A DNA stretch of 64,000 nt from Neostapfia colusana (lineage: Eukaryota > Streptophyta > Magnoliopsida > Poales > Poaceae): assembly GCA_030760725.1 (NCBI GenBank), contig JASWHV010000013.1, forward strand, positions 35,994,699 through 36,058,698, read 5' to 3'. A model generated the notes under the pieces. The model ran no database searches, was not told where the DNA came from, and worked only from the letters and a program-made list of their open reading frames with translations. Each line of letters opens with the position of its first letter. Position 1 is the first letter of the stretch. A program made the translations under genes and the position numbers. Positions 34,706 to 43,693 of this stretch are shown piece by piece.

Positions 34706-36052
34706 CTAGGGACACACTTGTCTTGTCCTTATTTCTCCACCTGGAGAGTTCACTGCTAGCATATGGTTCATTTGTTTGGTTGCTAGATCATGCTTCTTAA
34801 AAAACCCTTGAGCAATGAACGAGTGGGCAGCACCAGAATCAAACAACAGGGTTGCAATGTGTAAATTGGCAGGAAACTTACCAACTACCATGTCGGGTGC
34901 CTCTTGCGCCTCCTCCATGGTAACATGGTTCACCCGTCCTCGCATTACATTCTGCTGTTGCGGCTGCGCGGGCTTCTTCTTTGGGCACTTATGGGCGTAG
35001 TGCCCCACTTCACCACAGTTAAAGCATTGCACCCCTACCTTAGGTGCTTGGCCTTTGTTGTCTTGGGGTTGATTTGGGGGTCCTTGTACTGCTGGTCGAG
35101 GTTGATATGTGGGGCGAGGCTGCTGCACAAACTGATGTTGTGGCTGTGCTGGTGCTGACGGAGGCCTGAAGTTCGGGTTGTACCCTCTCGGTGCTGAGTA
35201 GGGTACCGCAGCACGGCTCGTCTGCCCTGCGGGTTGCTGCATTAGACGTGGGCGTGTGTTGCTACCCGAGGCTTGGTGTGACCATCCCACCTTCCTCTTG
35301 TTTTTATTTTCCAAGGCCTTTAGCTTCCTCTCCACGACAAATGCTCTGTCCACCATCTTTTGGAAACTTTCATACTCGTTGGAGGACATTGCACACTGCA
35401 TTTCCGCTGTAAGTCCTTCCATAAAGCAGTCCTGTTTCTGCTCATCAGTATCGATGTCCCGTGGTGCATAACGGGATAGTTGGGTGAATTTAGTGAGGTA
35501 TTCCCTCACAGTCATGTTTCCTTGCTGCAGTCCCAAGAATTCCTTTCTCTTGTTTTTGAGTTCACCCCTTGGTATGTAATGGTTGCGGAAACTGCGCTTG
35601 AACTCTTCCCAAGTGATGTTCTCGGGGTCATGATGGGCTGCCACGTAAGCGGTCCACCAATCAGCAGCAGGTCCATGCAATTGGTGAGAGGCAAACAGCA
35701 CCCTCTCATACCCTTGGCATTGTATGATCCTCATCTTGCTCTCAATGGTCTTTAGCCAATCATCTGCCTCCAGAGGTTCAGCAGCACTTGCAAACTTTGG
35801 AGGTTGAGTCCCTAGAAACTCACTCAACCTTGGTTGGCGTGGTGCAGCTTGTGGAGGTGGAACTTGATGCAAGTTGGCTACTTCTTGAGTTAGGCTCTGG
35901 ATGAGCTGATTCTGATTTTCAAGCATTTGATGGATGGGATCAACTCCTTCACAGCGACCACCCCTGTCTTGTCCTCCAGAAAGATGAGGGTTGCCGGCCT
36001 CATCGTTGTTGTTGGCGGGGTTGGCACCACGACCCTTTCCTCTTCCGGCCAT
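34706..36052 (-). pseudogene. gag: gag, nucleocapsid and early protease of A-outer
   Basis: 448 codons open from the ATG at 36050-36052 (MAGRGKGRGANPANNND), directly after a GATAG acceptor-like site. It contains the capsid core (PAADWWTAYVAAHH, FKRSFRNHYIPRGEL, REYLTKFTQLSRYAPRD), a complete zinc knuckle (CFNCGEVGHYAHKC) and the protease site LFDSGAAHSFIA, in which Thr of the usual SGATH is Ala. It ends at TAG 34706-34708. Very similar to A1 throughout. Confidence 0.9.
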
Positions 36053-36369
36053 CTATCACGATCAACCAGATGTCAATTTAAAGCATTACGTGTTAACTTC
36101 CCAATTTGCTTGTTTAAACTTAACTCATGGGGTCTTATTATATTAATATTTTCTGAGGGTTTCACATCTCACATGAAAATAAATGCACTCTTAATTCATA
36201 GGGGTTCACACATCAAAGAAAAACATTCTGAAGACGAGGTTGTGGACAAATGCCCATGGTGTCCACAACTCACGTCACACACCAAACATTAACACACCAT
36301 TAACTCAGGTATTGACTCGCCTACTCGATAACCTGCTGAACTATGGGAGAGGACTCTACACGACTCGTA
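36053..36369 (-). other. Spacer between ORF0 and gag in A-outer
   Basis: About 310 bases matching 43401-43693 of A1. No gene seen. Confidence 0.6.
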
Positions 36370-37139
36370 TCACTGAGCTGGCTCCTCGGGATCTTCCTCA
36401 TTATTGCGGCTGCCCTCTGACTCCGCTTTGGGTGGGGAAGCTGCTGGTGGAGAAGTGCGGCGACGCCTGCTCGCCCGGCGATCTAGGGAGTCAGGAGTCC
36501 ATGTGTCATTCACGGTGACACACAGTTCATTCCCATCTCCTCTTTCTCTTGCCCTCAAGCTGGCTCGAAGCAACGCCTCAGTCTCCTTCAGGGTGTCACG
36601 AACATCCTGAAGCTCCTGCTGACATTCCTGCAGTCGAGTGCTGAGCATAGCAGCATCCTCCAAGCACAGGTCCATGTGCTCATGGGAAGTCCCCTGCTGC
36701 ACTGGCGGGTACTTGTACTCCGTGATACCACTCTCACGCTGGAGGACATACATGTACTCAGTCCTGTCCAGGTGGCGACGGTAGATGTGACTCTGGCAGG
36801 TGTGGCCTCCTAGGTGACATCCTTCTCCGCATCGACCTGTGTCGCTCGACAAGCTGGAGAGCGGTGGATCTTGAGCAGCTGATTTTCATGGATAATCCAC
36901 ATTTCTGAACTCCATTCTTCCCGCTTCTCACGGATGGTCCGGGTGGAGCTGTAGTGTATGATTAGCTTGACCGTATTGCCGGCGGCGTGGATCATACGTC
37001 GAAGATGGCGCAACAAGCCTCCTACTGCCAATCCGTAGGAGAGGTACGTCACCGGACGGTTCTCCTCTCTCAGGGCAAGGGCAACTACGGGAACTCTCCC
37101 TCCAGTCGACTTGCGGGCAGTGCGGATCATGCGAACCAT
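36370..37139 (-). pseudogene. ORF0 of A-outer: H3-tail-like start, broken by stop and frameshift
   Basis: Counterpart of the intact A1 ORF0. From the ATG at 37137-37139, preceded by TATGTTTTAG, it encodes the same first 17 residues MVRMIRTARKSTGGRVP and continues colinear with A1 to ...DAEKDVT. There TGG has become TAG (36810-36812) and one base is missing just after, so the rest (QSHIYRRHLDRTEYMYVLQ, then the coiled coil and acidic end) reads in another frame to 36370. Six of the first 17 codons differ from A1, all synonymously, whereas the remaining about 95 residues before the stop show about a dozen amino-acid changes. Confidence 0.85.
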
Positions 37140-37341
37140 CTAAAACATAAAGCATTTAAAATTAAGTTAGATAAGGGTTTAAACAAAAATTGTATTTTGA
37201 ATAAAAGTTGGGGTAAGATGAATAAAGTGACCCCATTAAATAACACCTTCGACCCACACTTTTGTAAAATAGTTTTTAAGAAAATAAGGTCCTTAACTAC
37301 GTCCATTTCTACCTAGGTCCACGTTCCTACGGGCAACCTTG
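37140..37341 (-). other. Short leader of A-outer between PBS and ORF0
   Basis: About 200 AT-rich bases, no gene; same size as in A1 (42420-42620). Confidence 0.6.
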
Positions 37342-37353
37342 GCTCTGATACCA
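37342..37353 (-). other. Primer-binding site of A-outer (initiator tRNA-Met)
   Basis: TGGTATCAGAGC on the minus strand, four bases from the LTR edge at 37358. Confidence 0.88.
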
Positions 37354-37357
37354 CTTC

Positions 37358-39053
37358 TGTCACACCCGGTTTCTCCGAAGAACAACCGAGTGAATATCAC
37401 ATGTATGCCAGGATCATTTTCTCATACATGTGATGACAAATAGCGAAGCATCATTTATTACAAGCCAGGTGTCGAATATAAATAAGTCTTACATAGCATA
37501 TGTCTCAATGGACAACAATAAGTTCATATCATGTAAATAAAATAGCAGCGGAATATTATTCTTGTGGGCTCCATCATAGGCGTTGCCCGGGGGACTCCAT
37601 GAACCTAAAATCCTTCTTCGGGTCCGAAGTCTTGATCATTAAACACCACATCATCCCCTTGACCTGACCAGCAATTTAAACCAACAAATATGCAAGGTTG
37701 AGTACCGTTAGTACTCAGCAAGTGTGGGAAAGTTATGTCATGCATGGCTAGAACAAGGAGAGGTTGAACTCATGGTTAAAGCACTACACAATTTATACCT
37801 ATCACCTTAGCTATTAAGCACCTACATTACTACATAGGTGAAATGGTCCCAATCTCCCAACCCATCATCATAATCAAATAACCATAACCTCAATTCCAAT
37901 GTTAAGCTCCCCGCTTAACATCCTCAACTTCCAACACCATCAATCCTCTAATCATGAATAAGTCCAAGCCGCTCTTGACCGTGAGCACGGCTGTCATGAC
38001 AGTTTTGACTCTGTAGAGTTTGCACCACTGTACCCACATGTAGTGATTTCATCCCCCGTTGGCGGGTGGACTAAAAGAACCTCCATTATGCCAGTGGCCA
38101 CAAACTACATTCACACTTCCCAGGTGTGTTGCCAGGAGATCACTACGAAGCCTTTACAAAGGGATTCCCGACGAGCGTGGGCCCACTGAGGTTTCACCCC
38201 TAACAGCATACAAGAGGCTCCAACCCCGCTGCAGTGGCCCCCTCTTGAGCCTTTCGGTTCATATGGTAGTCCTGCTGACACCTATTTCCCGCACCATCCA
38301 ACACACCCATACTACGCCGGGGATACACCTAATTAATTGGCCAAGCTGCCCCATCTCAGCATGTGGTTGGCACGGTAAAGCCAGGTTACATGCTCCATGA
38401 ACCGGTCCTTAGGATCCAGGCAAGTACTAAACACAAACCCGAGTCTCGTGCACCCAGCACCAACCAAATCACCCAACTTGCCTTGATCCCTACCTCTACA
38501 TAGCTCATAAGATCTCATTCAAGAGTAAGGTAAATAAATTGATGATCTCATATCCCAATTATCCCATTCTAAGCATGGCTAAGCATAAACATAATAATAA
38601 ATGACATGATAAAATAAATCCCAACCCAAGCTACAAGGAAACAAGGTAATGCAATTCTAGGGAAACTTCCTAGCATGGGTTTCATATTTCAATTAACAAT
38701 GCAAATAATTCTATCTACACATCGTAGTATAGGATCAAAGTGGTCAAGGACACTTGCCTTCTTCCTGCTGCTCTGGGAATGGAAAGTCCTGGTCTTAGAA
38801 AGGGAGAACCTGCTCTGGGGCAGGTTCTACTCATGCCAATACACATAGCAAAAGAAAACACAATCCATAAGACATAGCTCACACTTTCACATCATGCAAA
38901 CCACACATACATACATATGGGACTCATTCACATTACTAAGTGTTGTGGTTATCCTAGATGTGTTGATTTTTGGCCTACATGCACTTTTAAACATATGTAT
39001 ATGATTTCTAACTTTTGTATTCAGATTTCTGTTTGCACACTATATATGAATTT
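37358..39053 (-). repeat. 5' LTR of A-outer, U5-side piece
   Basis: Starts TGTCACACCCGG and runs to the A1 insertion point. It aligns with 28143-29800 of the 3' LTR and contains the 36 bases (37481-37516) missing there. It forms an inverted repeat with about 40745-42403 in A1. Confidence 0.9.
39049..39053. repeat. Target-site duplication of A1, left copy (AATTT)
   Basis: AATTT directly before TGTAACACC. The second copy is at 51559-51563. Joining the flanks restores the continuous LTR sequence seen uninterrupted at about 29795-29815. Confidence 0.92.
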
Positions 39054-42000
39054 TGTAACACCCCAAATTTTGATTCAAAACCCAAAACCATGTTCAGAGG
39101 GGAATTTAAAAATTTTTGGACGTGTTGCATGTTTTGCAAAAATTCAAATTCAAACTGGAATTCAAATTATACCCAAAACAGAAAAGAAATGGAAAAAGAA
39201 AAAGGAAAATGGGAAAAAAAACTGGCCAGTGGGCCGAAACCCGCCAGCCGGCCCAGCTACTCCCGCGCCAGCCCGCCCCGCGCGCGCCGCGCTGCCTCTC
39301 ACCGACGGGTGGGACCCACATGTCATCCCTAACCCCGCGACCCCGGACTTTTCCCCCGAGCGCGCGAAATCGCAACCGACCGGAAACCGCGTCCCGTCGC
39401 CCGGATTCTGATCCCAGAGGACTCCAACACGATCACAACAGACCCACCGCCCTCCCCCGGCTATAAAAACCCCCGATCCGATCAGTTTTTCCCACGCGAT
39501 CGCCGATTTTCACCCCGGTGAGCACCGAGACTTCGCCGGTGAATTCTGGCCGATCTAAGCTCGGAAACTCTGATCTAACTCGCTGGTCTTGATGCACCGC
39601 CTACGGGGAACTTTGCAGGTGCAGAAAACTCGGAGAGTTACGGTGCAAACACAGCGCCGACGAGCTTCGCCGTGGTTTTGCCTCGGACCTCGCCGCCGAT
39701 CACTTTCCAGGACCCCCGAGCTCGAGAAAACCCCCGAGGTGAGATCCCTGACCTCCCCTCTACCGATCTATGCCATAAGATCACAGTTCTAGGTAGAATT
39801 CTCGCAGAACCGAAACTTTCCGGCGAGATCGCCACTTCCCGCCGCCGTGCGCCGCCGGCAGCGCCACCCGCGCTCGATCGGAGCAACGTGGCCGCATGTG
39901 CGCCGTTTATTTTAAATCGCACGGTAGACTTTAAAACCCCGCGTACCGGTTCGATCTTATAATCTCAGCCGTCGGTTTAAAATCGGACGGACCACGTCAG
40001 CCCCACATTATAAAGACTGGAATTCTTACGTGCTACCCCCTGGGGTTCTCTGGAATTGAGAGCTAGCCCCGGAAACTTCAGATCTAGCCCCTGGAACTCC
40101 AGAAAATCATGTAAATTCATTTAAAAATCAGTTTTGACCCCTAGACTTAATAGAAATTAAGAAAAACACCTCTGATAAGTGTAGCTAGACCCCTGGAAAT
40201 TATGAAAATAATATTATAGACCCTGTAATGGGGTGAGTTTACTTTTTAGCCCTGTTTAGTATTTAATTTAGAAAATTGAATATGTAACTAGAGTTTAAAA
40301 ATTAAAAAGGGGGACAAACATAATTGTCAAAATTTATTAAAAACCTTCTCAGTACTTAGAAAACTTTGGAGTGAGATAAAAATATATTTTTGGGCTGAAA
40401 TAAATCTGTTTTATCTATTATTCACATTTATTAGTATAGGGACACATTTTTAAGTAAAGAATAGTTATAGAAAAAATAGGGAAAATAATTATGAAATAGT
40501 ATACATCATAAGCCATGGTCAAAATATGATTTTAAATTATTTAGGACCAGAACCTAATCTGTTTAGATGATGTGTATTACTAATTTAATAATAAAATACA
40601 CAATTATGCATAGGAATATAAATCTGAAAATATAGCAATTAGTAAATGATAACTGGAGTTTCTAAAATACAAAGAATTCAGTTTAGGGTTGATAGAAATT
40701 GTGAAGGCACATTGTATGCAAGTATAAATGTGGACACAAAAGTAGGAATCATATATATACATGGTTAAAAGTGCATGCAAGCCACAACTTAACACACATA
40801 AAGTAACCACAACACATATAATGGTGAATGAATTTCATAAATGTGAATGTGTGGGTTGTATGAAGTATAAGTGTGAATTATGTCTTATGGATTGTTGTTT
40901 TTCTTTTGCTATGTGTGATGGTATGAAGTAGAACCTGTTCAAGAACAAGTTATTCATTTCCAAGACCAGGAATACCCATTTCAAGAGCAGCAAGAAGGAG
41001 GCAAGTGTCCTTGACCACTTTGATCCTATGTTAGGATGTGTAGATAGAATTATTTGCATTGTCAAGTTAAATATGAAACCCATGCTAGGAAGTTTCCCTA
41101 GAATTGCATTACCTTGTTTCCTTGAAGCTTGGGTTGGGATTTATTTTGTCATGTCATTTATACACATGCATATGCTTAGCCATGCTTAGAATGGGATATT
41201 TGGGATATGAGATCATCAGTTTATATTACCATACTCTTGAATGAGACATTGTGAGTTATGTAGAGGTAGGGATCAAGGCAAGTTGGATGTTTTGGTTGTG
41301 TGCTGGGTGCACGAGACTTGGGTTTGTGTTTAGTACTTGCCTGGATCCTAAGGACCGGTTCATGGAGCATGTAACCCGGCTTTACAGTGCCAACCACATG
41401 CTGAGATGGGGCAGCTTGGCCAATTAATTAGGTGTATCCCCGGCGTAGTATGGGTGTGTTGGATGGCGCGGGGAATAGGTGTCAGCTGGACTACCATATG
41501 AACCGCAAGGCTCAAGAGGGGGCCACTGCAGCGGGGTTGGAGCCTCTTGTATGCTGTTAGGGGTGAAACCTCAGTGGGCCCACGCTCGTCGGGAATACCT
41601 TTGTAAAGGCTTCGTAGTGATCTCTTGGCCACACACCTGGGAAGTGTGAATGTGGATCGTAGCCACTGGCATAATGGAGGTTCTTTCAGTCCACCCGGCA
41701 ACGGGGGATGAAATCACTACTTGTGGGTACAGTGGTACAAACTCTGCAGAGTCAAAACTGTCTTGACAGCCGTGCTCACGGTTAAGAGCGGCCTGGACTT
41801 ATTCATGATTAGAGGAGTGAAGGTTTTTGGAAGTTGTGGATGTTAAGCGGGGAGCTTAACATTGGAAATGATGTTATGGTTATTTGGTTATGATGATGGG
41901 ATGGGAGATTGGGACCATTTCACCTGTGTAGTAATGAAGGTGCTTAATAAGTTAAGGTGATAGGTATTAATTGCGTAGTGCTTTAACCATGAGTTCAACC

Positions 42001-42403
42001 TCTCCTTGTTCTAGCCATGCATGATATAATTTTCCCACACTTGCTGAGTACCATTGGTACTCAACCTTGCATATTTGTTGGTTTATATTGCTGCTCAGGT
42101 CAAGATCATGAGGTGGTGTATAATGACCAAGATTTTGGACCCGAGGAAGGTTTTTAGGTTCATGAAGACCCCCGGGCAACGCCTGTGATGGAGCCCTAAT
42201 GAATAATATTCCGCTGCTAGTTTATTTACTTGTGATGAAGCATTAGTGTCCATTGAGACATTTGCGATGTAAGACTTATTTATATTCGACACCTGGCTTG
42301 TAATAAATGATGCTTCACTATTTGTCATCACATGTATGAGAAAATGATCCTGGCATACATGTGATATTCACTTGGTTGTTTCTTCGGAAAACCGGGTGTG
42401 ACA
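39054..42403 (+). repeat. 5' LTR of A1 (3350 bp)
   Basis: TGTAACACC...GTGTGACA. A TATA box lies about 410 bases in, so U3 is short and R plus U5 would be close to 2.9 kb. Order: AT-rich U3 start with repeated AAATTC words (39138-39172), GC-rich core (about 39220-40010) containing the promoter, AT-rich tract (40080-40800), then mixed sequence to the end. A consensus 5' splice site (GAG|GTGAGA, GT at 39739-39740) is in the core. Open frames in the core are not conserved in A-outer. Confidence 0.93.
39462..39469 (+). promoter_or_regulatory. TATA box of A1 5' LTR
   Basis: TATAAAAA within CCGGCTATAAAAACCC in the GC-rich core, conserved at 48616-48623 in the 3' LTR. Family-A relatives have TATATAA at the matching place (52898-52904). 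Transcription would start about 30 bases downstream, near 39495; this start is inferred. Confidence 0.6.
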
Positions 42404-42407
42404 GAGG

Positions 42408-42419
42408 TGGTATCAGAGC
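42408..42419 (+). other. Primer-binding site of A1 (initiator tRNA-Met)
   Basis: TGGTATCAGAGC four bases after the 5' LTR end; complementary to the 3' end of initiator tRNA-Met. Confidence 0.92.
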
Positions 42420-42620
42420 CAAGGTTGCCCGTAGGAACGTGGATCTAGGTAGAAATGGACGTATTTAAGGGCCCTATTTTCTTAAAAACTATTTTCCAAG
42501 GTGTGGGTGGAAAAGTGTTATTAAAGGAGTCATTTTCTTCATCTTACCCCAACTTTCATTCAAAATAGTATTTTTGTTTGAGAATTTATCTAACCTAATT
42601 TTAAATTCTTTTGTATTTAG
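42420..42620 (+). other. Short leader of A1, ends in splice-acceptor-like sequence
   Basis: About 200 bases, AT-rich, no gene. The last 15 bases are pyrimidine-rich and end TTTGTATTTAG directly against the ORF0 ATG, a good 3' splice-site match. Confidence 0.55.
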
Positions 42621-43400
42621 ATGGTTCGCATGATTCGCACCGCTCGTAAGTCCACAGGAGGGAGAGTTCCCGTAGTTGCCCTTGCCGAAAGAGAGGAGAG
42701 TCGCCCTATGACGTACCTTTCCTACGGATTGGCAGTAGGAGACTTGTTGCGCCGTCTTCGACGTATGCTCGAAGCCGCCGGCAATACGGGCAAGCTAATC
42801 ATCCACTATAACTCCACCAGGACCATCCGTGAGAAGAGGGAAGAATGGAGTTCGGAGATGAGGATTATACACGAGAATCAGCTGCTGAAGATCCACCATT
42901 CTCCAGCTTGTCGAGCAACACAAGTTGACGCGGAGAGAGATGTCACCTGGGAGGCCATCACCTGCCAGAGTCACATCTATCGTCGCCACTTGGACAAAAC
43001 TGAGTACATGTATGTCCTCCAACGTGAGAGTGGTACCACGGAGTACAAGTACCCACCGGTGCAGCAAGGGACTTTCCATGAGCACATGGACTTGTGCTTG
43101 GAGGATGCTGCTATGCTCAGCACTCGACTGCAGGAGTGTCAACAAGAGCTTCAGGATGTCCGAGACACCCTGAAGGAAACGGAGGCGCTGCTGCGAGCTT
43201 GCTTAAAAGCGAGAGAAAGAGGAGATGGGAATGAACTGTGTGTCACCGTGAGTGATCGATGGACTCCTGACTCCCCGGATCGCCGAGCAATCAGGCGTCG
43301 TCGCACTTCTCCACCAGCAGCCTCCCCACCCAAAGCAGAGTCAGAAGGTAGCCGAAATGAGGAGGAAGATCCCGAGGAGCCAGCTCAAGAGGACGAGTAG
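42621..43400 (+). CDS. ORF0 of A1: histone-H3-tail-like N-terminus, coiled coil, acidic tail
   Basis: 259 residues, intact, between PBS and gag. Function unknown. Residues 1-17 (MVRMIRTARKSTGGRVP) align without gaps to the H3 N-terminus including Met: 11 of 17 identical, with H3 T6-G13 complete, so Lys10 and Ser11 correspond to H3 K9 and S10; H3 K4 is Ile and K14 is Arg. Residues about 20-145 look globular (LLRRLRRML, EEWSSEM, VTWEAI, TEYMYVLQRESG). About 152-203 is a probable coiled coil, about 219-232 is basic (DRRAIRRRRTSPP), and the end is acidic (EEEDPEEPAQEDE). The start is fixed by the acceptor-like AG before ATG and by identity with A-outer. It could bind H3K9 methyltransferases or readers, or the element's own chromodomain; this is inference. 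Confidence 0.8.
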   Translation: MVRMIRTARKSTGGRVPVVALAEREESRPMTYLSYGLAVGDLLRRLRRMLEAAGNTGKLIIHYNSTRTIREKREEWSSEMRIIHENQLLKIHHSPACRATQVDAERDVTWEAITCQSHIYRRHLDKTEYMYVLQRESGTTEYKYPPVQQGTFHEHMDLCLEDAAMLSTRLQECQQELQDVRDTLKETEALLRACLKARERGDGNELCVTVSDRWTPDSPDRRAIRRRRTSPPAASPPKAESEGSRNEEEDPEEPAQEDE

Positions 43401-43693
43401 TGTAGAGTCTTTCCCTTAGCTAGCAAGAGGTCGAGTCGTTACGTAGTTAATGGTGTGATAATGCTTGGTGTGTGACGTGAGTTGTGGAAGCCATGAGCGA
43501 TTGTCCACAGCCTCGTCTTTAGATTGTTTTGCTTTGGTGTGTGAACCCACAGGAAATAATAGTACATTTATTTGGTGTGAGATATAAATCCTAGTAAAAT
43601 TTTAACAACGCCTTAACACCTCAAAGTACACACAAATGAAAGTAGTAAGATGATACTAAATGATTTCCAATTAACATTGGTGGATTCTGCCAG
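43401..43693 (+). other. Spacer between ORF0 and gag in A1
   Basis: 293 bases, no gene. Ends TTCTGCCAG directly before the gag ATG, again acceptor-like; the same position in A-outer ends GATAG. Confidence 0.55.

Noticed and set aside
39592..39738. An Arg-rich 49-codon N-terminal extension that would splice in phase to ORF0 or gag
   Set aside because: The A1 5' LTR has ATG at 39592, exactly 49 codons before the donor-like GT at 39739, in phase with AG|ATG. But the A1 3' LTR has ATC there, and A-outer has no ATG and does not keep the frame, so the ATG looks like a recent private mutation.
41360..41701. A 113-codon minus-strand frame recurring in all family-A LTRs (also near 28807, 38059 and 50514)
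   Set aside because: Recurs because the LTR recurs; antisense to the element in A1, length and start vary, no motif. LTR sequence conservation explains it.
42672..42720. A second H3-like block (VALALREE in A-outer resembling H3 TVALREI)
   Set aside because: Only a few residues, not kept in A1 (VALAEREE), and the spacing to the first block differs from H3. Probably chance; it does not show that ORF0 comes from an H3 gene.
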